Source: Monoplex corrugatus
Lineage: Eukaryota > Mollusca > Gastropoda > Littorinimorpha > Ranellidae
DNA: 64,000 nt
NCBI GenBank assembly: GCA_030674185.1
Contig: CM060312.1
Coordinates: forward strand, 7,671,132-7,735,131
Direction of reading: 5' to 3'
Below, one piece after another: positions 43,228 to 54,592 of this stretch (the first letter of the stretch is position 1; each line of letters opens with the position of its first letter). The notes below the pieces were generated by a model. The model was not told where the DNA came from. It saw nothing but the letters and a program-made list of their open reading frames with translations, and searched no databases. The position numbers and the translations under genes are program-made.

Positions 43228-44262
43228 CCATCATCATTATGTGTCCTTTTGCATGGCGTTGGGGATCATAGCCCTCCATACAAATCTATCCCTTGTTGCT
43301 GCAAGTGCATCTCCACCCTCTCTGTCCTCAGCCACTCTGCAAATCCATTCAATATTTTCTCCCTGGGTCTACCTGGTGTTCTCTTTCCCTCCAGCTTTCC
43401 TGTTGTGACCCGGTGCTCTAATTTCTCTTGCCTCATAAATGTTGCTTGTCTTTTCCTAATCTTCTTTATTAACACTCTTCTTGTGTCTGCCTCCTTCAAG
43501 ACTGTCTCGTTTGTTTTCTTTGCCGTCCATGGAACTCTCAACATTCTTCTTAGAAATCACATTTCAATTACCTCAATTTTGTTCTGACTTTTTCTTCTGT
43601 GTGTTGACTGTCCACGCCTCACAACCGTACGAAAGTATCAGTTCTATATAACACTCAAGGACTGTCTTCTTGGTGTTAACTGATAGGTATTTGTTGGTAA
43701 GAATGCTTTTCATTTTCTTGAATGCTGTTTTAGCTTGGCCAGTTCTGCCGGCTATTTCTGATGTGCATTCCCAGACATTTGAATTTATCAACCTGTCTCA
43801 ATGTTGTACAAGTGTTGTTCTTGTTGTTTTTTGTTTTGTTTTGTTTTGTGTCTTTGTTTGTCACTCATTACCATGACTTCAGTCTGCTTGCTATTTTGCT
43901 CCATCCCTTTATTTTTGCTTTCTATTTCTTTTGTATTCACAAGATTTTGTAGGTCTTTTCACTTTCTACAATTACCACGGTGTCACATGCATAACGAATG
44001 TTGCTTATCATGTTTCTTCCAACCTTTATCCCAGGGCATTCTTCTAGGTTCCTCATGATGGTTTGGCTGTAAATGAAAATAAATCTGGTGACAGAACACA
44101 ATCTTGCCTAACCCCTCTTTGATATTGTGGAAAAAAGCTTATATCGGTTTTTATTCTCATTGCTGCTGTTTGTTCCCAATACATATTTCTGATTATTCTT
44201 AGATCTTTTCCATCAATATTGAGTTTTTCTCGTCGGTTGATCAATTCTTCTTCTTCTTCTTC
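43228..44262 (-). mobile_element. RTE-like LINE, 3' part of a split copy
   Basis: Reading the minus strand from 44262, the sequence has EELINRREKLNIDGKDLRII, the RT segment with RQDCVLSPDLFSF, then degraded palm and thumb. It ends with RRMLRVPWTAKKTNE and GRPREKILNGFAEW, and a tail near ATC repeats at 43228. The missing upstream codons (ending QVRH) are found at 50433-50560, so the copy appears split by a 6.2-kb insertion. Several frameshifts and stops are present. Confidence 0.78.
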
Positions 44263-44304
44263 TTTTATACGGCCAACATCATTCTGCTGATGGTTTTGTC
44301 GTAG

Positions 44305-45170
44305 TATCACAGGGTCCTATTATCACAGGGTCCCCCTCAGACCGTATTGTTAAACGGCCCTCAGACCGTATTGTTAGACGGCCCTCAGACCGTATTGTTT
44401 TACAGGTAAGTAAGGTTTGCGTAATGATCACGCCATCCATGAATTAATTGGTTACTCGGCGGTTTCCACCAAGCAGGATCTAACGCTCACATTGGTCTTA
44501 TCCAACTATAGAGGGTAGGTTATCTAGTACACAAAAGATTTCAGCAAATACCAACGTCCAAGCGAAAAGTCCAGGGCCACCAGGTGCCAAAGATTGCTTG
44601 GTTATTCAAATTTCGATGTCCAATGAAAGACAGGTTAGTTATTCAAATTTCGATGTCCAATGAAAGACAGATGGGAAGGTTTTGTGACAGAAACAACAGA
44701 AACGCACTGTATAAAGGCCAGAAAGTCAATCACTAGAAATCAATCAATCAATCAACTAGAAAAATTGACCCATTCGATTGCCACCCAGCCAGAGACCTTC
44801 CAACCTATCTTAGAGGTATGTAATCCCACGTCTCATTTTATACTTTCGTTAGGGTAGGGCTAGGAATAGGTAGTATGTTTGATTTTCCACAAAGCAAAGA
44901 GTAGAGTAGGACATAAGAAAGTGTTCGGCATTCTAGTGATATGCAAGTTCTGATGATTTGTAATGCATCTTAGGATTTTAGGAATATTAGGACCCAGGAC
45001 AGTAGGAATGGTGAAACACGTTTATGCTGAAGTTGACTGCTTAAATAAATACGTCGTAGTTATTAATCTATGTGTGGACTGCTTATGAGAATCATGTCTA
45101 GTGTGGTTAGTGCATTTCTTCTCGTCACTCTCCTTCCTTGTTGTGTGTGTGGCTTCTAAGTAGAGAAACA
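44305..45170. repeat. Left direct terminal repeat
   Basis: It begins TATCACAGGGTCCTATTATC and ends TAGAGAAACA. Near its start there are three copies of a CCCTCAGACCGTATTGTT unit. Compared with the right repeat it has a 22-base insertion (AATCAATCAATCAATC region) and roughly a dozen other differences. Confidence 0.9.
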
Positions 45171-48100
45171 CTTGTTATATTCATCATGACAACACGCAAC
45201 CCACCTTCCTGCCATAGATGGTGGAGACACCCAAACAACATTCCTGCGATACATGGTGCAGATGCAGCCTTTCCTCTTTACCTCAAAATCGCAGCCTTCG
45301 AGTATTCCCCATTCAAAAAAATTCTAGATAGAATCTTAGTGAAAGTTGGAGTGTAAGTCAAAGATAGCCGTGCACCTAGAGGTGTTAGTGTTCCGCATTC
45401 AACTTTCGGCACTGCCACTCAACACAAGTTGATAGCAGCGTAGGCTTACTGCCTGATCGGAGTTAACATAGATATAAATACTATAGATTAGCTGCGTAGT
45501 GATTTCATCTTCTATGTTCACTTCCGTACTGAGTCAATTCTCGTAGGTTGGTTGACGCCTTTATACATCCATATAATGTTGAAGCAAGTTACCAGATGTC
45601 TCCTGGATAATATTTCGTTGGTAAAGCGAAACAACCATGTTACAGAGTGCAGTAGATTTTGTTCCTCGTCTTCAATACAGCGAGCCTATCTTCAAGTTAG
45701 GGCCTACCTTCACCGTAGCGTGTTACGCCTACTGCGTAAATATTCCGAGATATTCAATCAACCGTTACATGGTATTTTCAACGTTTCCCTACCGTTCTAA
45801 GCAACATCGCGATGGAAACCCATTACTGATTGCTAGGGCCAGTGCCCTACTGCCCGTATCGTCTCCCCTTGCGTTATTCTTATTCGTTACGTTACACAGT
45901 CGTTACTACATGTATGGCCACACCGTCCTCAGAATGACTGCTCGCGCTCTAGAGCTCATTGATTTTATGCACATCCTTTCGTATTTCGGTACATAATTTC
46001 ATTCCTATGCTCATAAGCGTTCATCTCCATACTGCGTACCCTGCATTCATCTGCGCTCCTCAATCCTACATTCATAAAACGGTCATCTGCACATTTTGAA
46101 TCTCCTCATTGTTTTCATGCAACCCCGGGGTATCATTGTGTATCATCGTGTATCATTGTGTATCATTGCATATCAGTGCGTATCACTGGGTATCATTTTT
46201 ATCATTGCGCATCATATGTTGTCCTCTCATCCTCTGGTATCAGTACGTGTCGTATGTTATAATCTAATCATACAGCATTATCTTGTATCATTTCGTATCG
46301 CATCGTGTTATCTTTTATCCAAGGTATCAGTTCATGTTATTTCACGTCATACGGCACCATATCATTGTTGTCTCCATGTGTTTTTTTTCTTATGCTTCTG
46401 AGAACTACACTGGTGTCTACTGCATACACCAACACGTGTGTTGAATTTTTTTCCTAACCGTACTAATCCTACTAACGATTGTTGTTCAGTTGATTTTGAG
46501 TTTTAGCTTCATGAGACCAACATGTTCTATTTCATTATCATTCATTTGCTGATCATGTATTTACATGCGATTAAAAACAATTGGTATGATGAACCTCATT
46601 TGAGCTCTGTTACAAGTTTGCAAGACTTCTTATACCCTATCCCGTACCAAGGAGACATGCCACTTTATGTTACTTCATTTTTTTCCCAAGATGCTTCGAA
46701 CATACATGTATGTATTCAAGTGCTATAAGCTAATTATTGTGTGTACACCATTTCTGATGATCTTCACAATTTGCAAAAGGAACATTGGCAACATGAAACC
46801 TTGAGTCACAGCTTCTTCCTGTGTGATGAACATTATACGTGCTACAAGTGCACTCACTTCTTCGCCCTTGTTTATTCATGAGACTCAGCAATGTGTATTC
46901 GTGCTTCTGTTGATAGTTAATGTGGCACTTCTCTTTGATGAAAGCTTTTCACTTCCTTGCAATGATTTAAATTGTCATAATTACTTCATAGTGCAGTGCA
47001 GATTACCACTGCTTGTCTTGCAATCTTGTAAGGATATCAAGTATCAGCCTGTCAATGATCTATTGCTGCATGTCATTCATTCTTCTGAAATGATTATTAT
47101 GGTTGCTTACATATATGATGTGGTTTTCAGGTATTGGTCATTTTCATGATTAAGTTTCTTTTTCAGCCTACATTTCTGTGTGTATCTTGTGTTTCCAGGA
47201 CATTTCTCCATACATGCATTGTGTTTTCAAACTACATTGTTTTTTTTTCTGGAATAGCATTTTCCTTGTATTCTTATTTTGCATTTTTCATGCCATGCCT
47301 TCTTTTATGCCTTCTTTTATGCGTTACATATCCTTATTCTATAGTACGACATAGTATGACCTTGTATGCTACGACAGAAAACTTCCGTTATATTGTAGTT
47401 GTGGTTTCTTTTCATATACATTGCCAAGTCAACTTATTCTTGACATGGATGACAAGTGGTTGCTTTATTTGAACGCTATGTTTTCCCATCCCATTCCCTA
47501 AAAGTCCCATGAATCAGAACACATTGTGCAAGAAGCTACTGGTCTTTAATATTGGGAGGATTCCACACAACTACTTCTGCTCATCATTCCAGTATCCTGT
47601 GGCTGGTCTCTGCTCCAGTCATCTCAGCTCAACAATTGAAGCCATCCTTCATTTGACTCCAACGTAAGTGGACTCCTTTCACACACCTTCATCTTCACTG
47701 TGGTATTCACCGCTTCATCCACAGTTTGCATACGAGACACATTTCTTTGCCACATGTATCGCCAACTTCACGTCTTCCGTCATCAGGCAGTCTGCGTTTC
47801 TTCTTTGTCTTCAGCCTGACTGCTTTCTGAAAAACCAGTTCACCTCCCTCATTCACGTTTCTATGGACGTCCTTCTGCATACGTCATATGGACATGAACT
47901 ATGTGTGCATGGTGTTTCTCGAGGTGCAAATACGACATATGTACACGTGTGAGAGTCTTGACTGTGTAAACCGAATTTTGCCTACCACAACTGGTGAATG
48001 ACATCTTCCTGGAAACTGACCTGCCCAGCCCGGCTGCTACAGTGCTGCCGCCAGCATGCACATGGGTGTTCGGATTCATCCCATTTCCCATAAATCTTCT

Positions 48101-48254
48101 TTGCTAAATTCCCTTATTCCCAAACCTTCCTATCGCCTGTCAATCATGTACGAAAATATGCGTTGCATTGTACCTTATTTCATTACGTTCCCATTCCCCC
48201 TATACTGTTACAAAAAAAAAAAAGAGGACATATTTTGCGGGGGAGGGGACATAT
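45171..48254. other. Internal region of the LARD-like element, no recognised gene
   Basis: T/C-rich on the plus strand. Open frames up to 119 codons (for example 45637-45996, 46823-47149, 47134-47472) show no known domain and look like chance frames in pyrimidine-rich DNA. A GTATCAT-based repeat is at 46127-46345. A purine-rich run precedes the right repeat. Confidence 0.6.
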
Positions 48255-49097
48255 TATCACAGGGTCCTATTATCACAGGGTCCCCCTCAGACCGTATTGT
48301 TAGACGGCCCTCAGACCGTATTATTAGACGGCCCTCAGACCGTATTGTTTTACAGGTAAGTAAGGTTTGCGTAATGATCACGCCATCCATGAATTAATTG
48401 GTTACTCAGACGTTTTCCACCGAGCAGGATCTAACGCTCACATTGGTCTTATCCAACTATAGAGGGTAGGTTATCTAGTACACAAAAGATTTCAGCAAAT
48501 ACCAACGTCCAAGCGAAAAGTCCAGGGCCGCCAGGTGCCAAAGATTGCTTGGTTATTCAAATTTCGATGTCCAATGAAAGACAGGTTAGTTATTCAAATT
48601 TCGATGTCCAATGAAAGACAGATGGGAAGGTTTTGTGACAGAAACAACAGAAACGCACTGTATAAAGGCCAGAAAGTCAATCACTAGAAAAATTGACCAT
48701 TCGATTGCCACCCAGCCAGAGACCTTCCAACCTATCTTAGAGGTATGTAATCCCACGTCTCATTTTATACTTTCGTTAGGGTAGGGCTAGGAATAGGTAG
48801 TATGTTTGATTTTCCACAAAGCAAAGAATAGAGTAGGACATAAGAAAGTGTTCGGCATTCTAGTGATATGCAAGTTCTGATGATTTGTAATGCATCTTAG
48901 GATTTTAGGAATATTAGGACCCAGGACAGTAGGAATGGTGAAACACGTTTATGCTGAAGTTGACTGCTTAAATAAATACGTCGTAGTTATTAATTTATGT
49001 GTGGACTGCTTATGAGAATCATGTCTAGTGTGGTTAGTGCATTTCTTCTCGTCACTCTCCTTCCTTGTTGTGTGTGTGGCTTCTAAGTAGAGAAACA
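48255..49097. repeat. Right direct terminal repeat
   Basis: Same start and end as the left repeat (TATCACAGGG to TAGAGAAACA), about 98-99 percent identical by eye apart from the 22-base indel. The similarity suggests recent insertion or gene conversion. Confidence 0.9.
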
Positions 49098-49487
49098 ATT
49101 CTTCATATACATCCCCAATTCACCTTCCTCTTATACATGACACCACCCAAACCCTCCTTCTTGCGATAGTAGTTTGGGGAGATTGCCGAAGATTGCGCTG
49201 TTGTGAGGATTTGGAACATTTTTGCAACTCCAACTGAGCCAGTCTGATTTCCTTGAAGGTACCCAGGGTCAAGCCCCTACCAGCAGTGCCTCAGCCTTCA
49301 TCACCGCTACTTGGCTAGGTCCAATAGAGGTGTGAGGGGTGGTGGGGGTGATGGTGAAAAAGTAACAGGGGGAGGGGGTCAGGGATGGAAAAATGACTGG
49401 GAGGGATGGCAGGGAGAGGGGGGTTTAGGGGGTAGTGGTCAGGAGGAGGGCAAGGCGGGAGGGTTGGGGGGGAGGTTGTTACAGGTT
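49098..49487. other. Non-coding, G-rich plus strand
   Basis: The part 49320-49485 is strongly G-rich with many runs of three to six G. It lies at the 3' side of the jockey-like LINE and may be its 3' UTR (C-rich on the sense strand). Confidence 0.4.
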
Positions 49488-50424
49488 CTAGAGATGGGAG
49501 GCCAGTCTGGACTTGAAGCAGTCCAGTGACTCAGCTGTCACAACCTCCTGAGGCAACTTGTTCCATTCAGGTATGGTCCTCGAGAAGAACGTCATCTGCC
49601 TGTACCGTGTCGTGCAGGTAGGAATGTCGTAGCTCAGGTTGTTGTTTGTCCTAGAGCTCAGCCTGCTGTCAGGTGGTTTGGGCAGGTACATGGAGCTAAT
49701 GGAGATGAGACCGTGATGGAACTTATAAAACATCTCCAAGCGGGCTTTCTTACGACGCTGTTGCAGAGAAGGCCAGTTGAGGGAGTCAAGGATGGTGTCC
49801 ACGCATGGTGATTGGCGGTGGTGATTGGAGACCCATCTTGCTGCTCTTCGTTGGATCTTCTCAAGGTCCTCAATCTCGTTTGCAGTGTAGGGATCCCAGA
49901 CGGTGGCTGCATACTCAAGAAGTGGGCGAAGAAGGGCTTTGTACGCAGTTTCCTTTGTCTTCTTGTTGCCAATCTTGAGGTTGCGCCAGATGAAGCCTAG
50001 CGTCTCGCTGGCTTTCTTTGTGATTCCCACTGCATGTTGTCCTGGATGTTGACACCAAGGTACTTAGTGGTGTTGACGTTTTCAAGATTTTGTCCATGTA
50101 GCTCATACGCAGGGGCGATCTTGTTCCGCTTCCGAGAGACTCTCAGCGTTGAGCACTTCTGTGGATGGAACTCCATGGACCACTTCTTCTCCCAGGCGGT
50201 AAGGGAGTGGAGATCTTCTTGTAGTACTCGCTCGTCTTTTTTCTCCATGATGGTCTTGCTGCACATTGTATCGTCGGCAAATAGGCGGATCTTCGACTTG
50301 ATGCCATCAGGAAGGTCGTTTATGTACAGGAGAAAAAGACTCGGACCAAGGACTGAGCCTTGAGGGACACCGGATTCCACAGGTAGGAAGTCGGATCTTG
50401 TTCCCTCCACCACCACAGCCTGTG
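49488..50424 (-). mobile_element. Jockey-like LINE, 5'-truncated reverse transcriptase
   Basis: On the minus strand the frame from about 50416 has SGVPQGSVLGPSLFLLYIND and IRLFADDTMC (catalytic FADD), then LGVNIQDNMQW. After a frameshift near 50025 it continues ASETLGFIWRNLKI, LLRPLLEYAATVWDP and IPEWNKLPQEVV, ending at 49488. The PQGSVLGP and LEYAATVWDP motifs are typical of jockey/CR1-group elements. The endonuclease and the first part of the RT are missing. Confidence 0.82.
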
Positions 50425-50432
50425 TCTTACTT

Positions 50433-50560
50433 GATTAAAAGCCTTGATATAGTCAGCAAAGCATAAATATAAATCCTTATTCAACTCCACTGACCTCTCT
50501 ATGATAGTTCTTAGGATGTGTCTGATAGTTCTACATAATAGAAGGGAAATATAAAACAAT
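50433..50560 (-). mobile_element. RTE-like LINE, 5' part of the split copy
   Basis: The minus strand reads ILRTIIERSVELNKDLYLCF and IKAFNQVRH. The copy at 54.6 kb has the same segment followed directly by EELINQ, which here is found at 44262 on the far side of 6.2 kb of inserted DNA. Confidence 0.75.
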
Positions 50561-51599
50561 CATCAGTAACTAGCATGTATGTTTTCATCGATTATTATGA
50601 TTATTGAATTTTATTAAGATTTTGATTTTAATGGATGCTTTGAAAAAGCACAAGAGGCATAAACTTCAGTGCTGTTGTTAATTACTTTTGTTTGTTTTTC
50701 AGAGTGCTTTTTTTTTGTTAACATGCCGACAATACTTCCGTTTCCCTCGGAGCGGAGTCCTTAGATTTAATTTTTACATATCTTGATCTTGATATACACG
50801 TCACAGAACCACGCTTTGGGTCAGAAATAAAGACGTTCTATTTATAACGTTTTTGGTTAGCACTTACGTCAGATTTCAAGGTTGTATAGCTACTGTGTGT
50901 CTAATCGTGATCGTGAACTCAAAACGCAAGTGGAGGTGGCCTCATCGTCCGATAGGTCCTGCATTAGTTTTGCAACACGGAAATAAAACAAAGATTAATA
51001 ACTATATGATTTTTAGATAGAACTTTACATCAGTTTTGTGGGTTACTAAAGGTTGCGGGTTACCAATAATAATTTGCTGCATGCCTACAACAATAACACA
51101 CACACGCGGGCATCAATCTGATCTAGAGCATCTGTGTAACACATTGATGACACGCCGGAACTGGCAAAGCGCTGTGTTTATTATATCTAGACCTAGCTCA
51201 AGAGATCTGTGACGAAAAAAGAGCATATTTGATATCTAGAAGTACACAGTTCGAACAGTCATTTGAAGCTTTTATCATTGTTTCTTTAGGCTAAATCTAT
51301 CTTTGTTGCTAGACCTGTGCACAAGACCTGATCTAAAGGCAGAGGCCTAACGCAGTCTTCCAAAATAGATCTAATCAGCCCCTCCAGTTTGAACATGCGT
51401 GTGGTTCTGCGGATATGTGGTTGAAGTTTTAATTGCACGTTGTCCTGGGGTTCCCTGGAGAAGGAAATTAGCACGCTGCTCTCTCATATTTACTTGCCAA
51501 AGACACAATCGACAGACTGCCATACTTTCTAAAGCAGTACTAAACAGCACAAAACCTAACAAAGATAATATCAACTTCCACAACAACAAAAACAGAACT
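50561..51599. other. Region upstream of the acid phosphatase gene
   Basis: AT-rich with no recognised repeat or ORF of note. It should hold the promoter and 5' UTR, but no TATA box or initiator can be assigned by eye. The frame is open upstream from 51399 to the chosen start, but those residues do not look like a protein N-terminus. Confidence 0.4.
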
Positions 51600-52294
51600 A
51601 TGTATAACATCTCGGTAACACAGAGACACTCATGGAAAATGCTGCTCTTAGTTGTGATGTTGTTCAGTTTGTTGTATGCTGCCAGAACATTAGCACATGA
51701 TGGAGGTCTGCAAGCACAACGTATGCAGAAATTTGTGGGTTTAGCACAGCCAGAACAGATTCATCTTTCCTTTGGAGACACTGCTCAGGATATCGTTGTC
51801 ATGTGGGCCACGTCCAGAGATGTCAAGTTTTACATTGAAGTAGCAGAAACAACAAACAAAATGCAAAAAATAGAAGCAGAAAGAGCTGTCTTAGAAGAAT
51901 CAAGTGGGCGGGCAGCAAAGTATTTGCATCGTGTATACCTGGCAAAACTGAAACCTGGTGAAACATATGTGTATCGAATTGTTGGAGATTCTGGAGCAAA
52001 CTCAAATGTTTACTCCTTCAGGGTTCCACACAGTGCACCAAGAAAAGTTCACATCTTCATGGTTCTGGCTGACATGGGGCTGTCTTCAAGGAGTTTGCAG
52101 TTTCTGACGTACGAGGCAGCAAATGGCATGTATGAAGCCATGTTCCATATAGGTGACATTGCCTACAATTTACATCGAGACGAGGGCAGATTTGGGGACC
52201 GCTTTCTCAAGCTTGTGGAGAAATTTGCTGCAAAGTTGCCATACATGACAGTTCCTGGTGATCATGAGAGATTCCTGGACTACACACATTACAG
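51600..52294 (+). CDS. ACP7: Acid phosphatase type 7-like (purple acid phosphatase), exon 1
   Basis: Purple acid phosphatases hydrolyse phosphate monoesters with a two-metal centre and are secreted or lysosomal. From the ATG at 51600 a hydrophobic stretch at residues 14-32 (MLLLVVMLFSLLYAA) is a signal peptide; the ATG at 51639 starts directly with it and is an equally good choice. An N-terminal fibronectin-like domain (PEQIHLSFGDTAQDIVVMW to VYSFRVP, about residues 51-142) precedes the metallophosphatase domain. The metal motifs seen are VLADMG (residues 156-160, usually GDLG), HIGDIAY (184-189) and VPGDHE (219-223, usually GNHE). The donor GTATTG is at 52295, phase 2. Confidence 0.9.
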
Positions 52295-53419
52295 GTATTG
52301 TCGAATGGTAAACATGTGTCATCTTCAATTTTCTCAGGATGGCTTTACAGTGCTTGGAAGGATACTTGCTAACAATACCACACGTCACATGTGATGGAAA
52401 GCAACCCAAAATAATCACAGTAAATGCCAGAAGTCTGCGCATAATAAACACTATGCAGTAATGAGGTCTTGAAGTTCTAGCATATGGTTTGCGCATACAT
52501 ACTATATCCTTACACGCGCATACATACTATATCCTTACACCAGTCATCATTAAAGGTTGGGGTGGGGATGTCAGTAGCACACATGGGCATCAAACTCACA
52601 ACCTCTGCATTTGCAGCATGATTTCTTAAGCAACTATATTATAATTTATATATATATATATGAATGCATATATAGCAGAAACCATAGTAGGCATAAATGT
52701 AACGGAAAAGAGTTCTTCGCCTAGTATGTTGACAGGGTATCTAACGTGAATGTGGAAGTAGTCAGTTGATGATGCTGTGACTGCTTCATCTTCCAGATGG
52801 TTCCAGTCAATTATCATTTTCATGAAAACCTGATTTCTGTATCAGTGTATGGCTGTTAGGAATCGTAAAAAGCTGTGTTGTTGTGAATTGACTGTTTGGT
52901 AATGAAGTTTTCTTTTGTACTGTTTTGTATTCTGTGAGTTGTGTTGTGGGCAGATACAGTTTCTGTCCTGGCGATGATGTGTGTCTTGTTGGTCAAGACA
53001 GTTGACCCACCATGATCATCTCTTGTTCAGTTGTCTTCTCATTTAATTCAGTAAATGTTTTCTATTTCATGCAACATTTTGTACACAGAAGTATGTATTG
53101 CACTGCGGATGTTACCTGTGGTTGTCAAAATATGCTCAAAAGTAGCGACCCTTTTTACTTCAGTTGAGCTGTTCTGCATAGATTTAGGTGCAGTACGGTC
53201 TCAGTGTCAAAACCTAAATTTCAGCAGGTTTTGGTGTTTTTTCTTGTGTGTACAGCACTACAGGTATTAGTTAAAGGGAGTTGGTCCTGTTCTGAGGACC
53301 CTCAGACAGTTTTGTTATAGTAGTAGCAGCTTAGTTCTTTCCCTTTGTACATTATTTTACTACATGCAGCACTTGGTAGTCACAGCATTCATGTATAAAT
53401 TTCAAGTTATGCATACACA
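52295..53419. other. First part of the acid phosphatase intron
   Basis: No coding sequence recognised. A short tandem GCGCATACATACTATATCCTT pair occurs near 52490-52540 and an (AT)n at 52645-52662. Confidence 0.5.
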
Positions 53420-53557
53420 TGAATATTATAATAATAATAATAATAATTACAATATTTATATAGCGCAAAATCTCGACAAAATCAAATCTAAGTGCTGAAA
53501 CAGACACACACGCACGCACGCACGCACGCACGCATGCACGCACGTACACACGCGCAC

Positions 53558-53638
<81 letters not shown>

Positions 53639-54005
53639 TGGCTAAAAATGGGAAGAAAGAATAAAAGCAATAAAAGCAAGAATAAAAGCAATGGAAAATT
53701 ATAGAGAGCATATCATATACAATAATTTATATATTATAACAAAGTGTTCCCCTCCGAGCGGAGACAGGCTGCAGAGGGGGGTTGAGTGAGGTTAGGATTT
53801 TGTGCAGAGGAGAAAAGGTGAGTTTTGAGAGCGGACTTGAAGGAGACAAAAATAGGTTGCTGATGGACTGAGAGAGGAAGTTTGTTCCAGGAGAGTGGAC
53901 CAGAAACAGCGAAGGCTCGTGGACCATAGGTATTGAGCTTAGTGCGTGGAAAGCGAAAAGTCAGAGGATCGGAGGCAGAGCGGAGGGTATTATAATGTGA
54001 ATGCA
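53420..54005 (-). mobile_element. L2/CR1-like LINE, 3' end with (ATT)n tail
   Basis: On the minus strand the frame contains RTKLNTYGPRAFAVSGPLSW, NKLPLS and SFKSALKTHLF, the usual last part of such ORFs, ending at about 53734. The 3' UTR carries a (TG)n/(CA)n at 53504-53636, then GCGCTATATAAATATTGTAA and an (ATT)n tail to about 53424. It is 5'-truncated. Confidence 0.72.
53504..53636. repeat. (CA)n / (CGCA)n microsatellite
   Basis: The array lies within the 3' UTR of the LINE at 53.4-54.0 kb, between its ORF end and its (ATT)n tail. Confidence 0.92.
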
Positions 54006-54592
54006 CTGTCTGCACACATAAACAGTTCTCTGTATTACTGCATACAAACGTATTAAACTTATCACTTACCTAAACAACCTATACATGTGTATAAACTACT
54101 AAACTACTTGTAGATATAAATAGATTTAAACTAATGAATACACACACTCTGTGACACAGACCTACAAATATATAGGCATAGGCACACACTGGCATTATAT
54201 TCATACCTGTAAGCACATGACATGTGCACACACATACACACATAAACTACAGTATATAAATAGAGTTTAGTAAGTTTTAAATGTGAAACTCATGCTCTGT
54301 AATCATTCTTTGATGATAATCTGTATTCTTCATTGTCATGTAATCTTTTATCTGTCTTTTGTGCTTGTTGCAAGTAGGAGCTCATTCAAAATACTATCAC
54401 TTGGACTACTGCTACTACTTAAGGGCTTAATGATGGAAAAAACTCCTTCCTTGATCTGGGATTGGGAATTTAACTTGTCATATGCAGTAATGCACTTCCA
54501 AAGAAGACAGGGGCTATAGAATGCGAACTCCCGAACTCCATCGCACAATCAGCTTGATGAGTCATGTAACAAAAATCTTATTAAGAATAATC

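Larger units (their letters stand above)
44305..49097. mobile_element. Large non-coding element with direct terminal repeats (LARD-like)
   Basis: Two direct repeats of 866 and 843 bp flank 3.1 kb of internal DNA that encodes no recognisable protein. A purine-rich run (GCGGGGGAGGGGAC) lies immediately before the right repeat, in the place of a polypurine tract. No clear primer binding site or target duplication was found. A tandem duplication is the main alternative, since weak similarity continues for about 60 bases beyond both repeats. Confidence 0.6.

Noticed and set aside
45637..45996. 119-codon ORF inside the LARD-like element as a gag protein
   Set aside because: No zinc knuckle, capsid motif or other domain is seen, and neighbouring frames of similar length overlap it.
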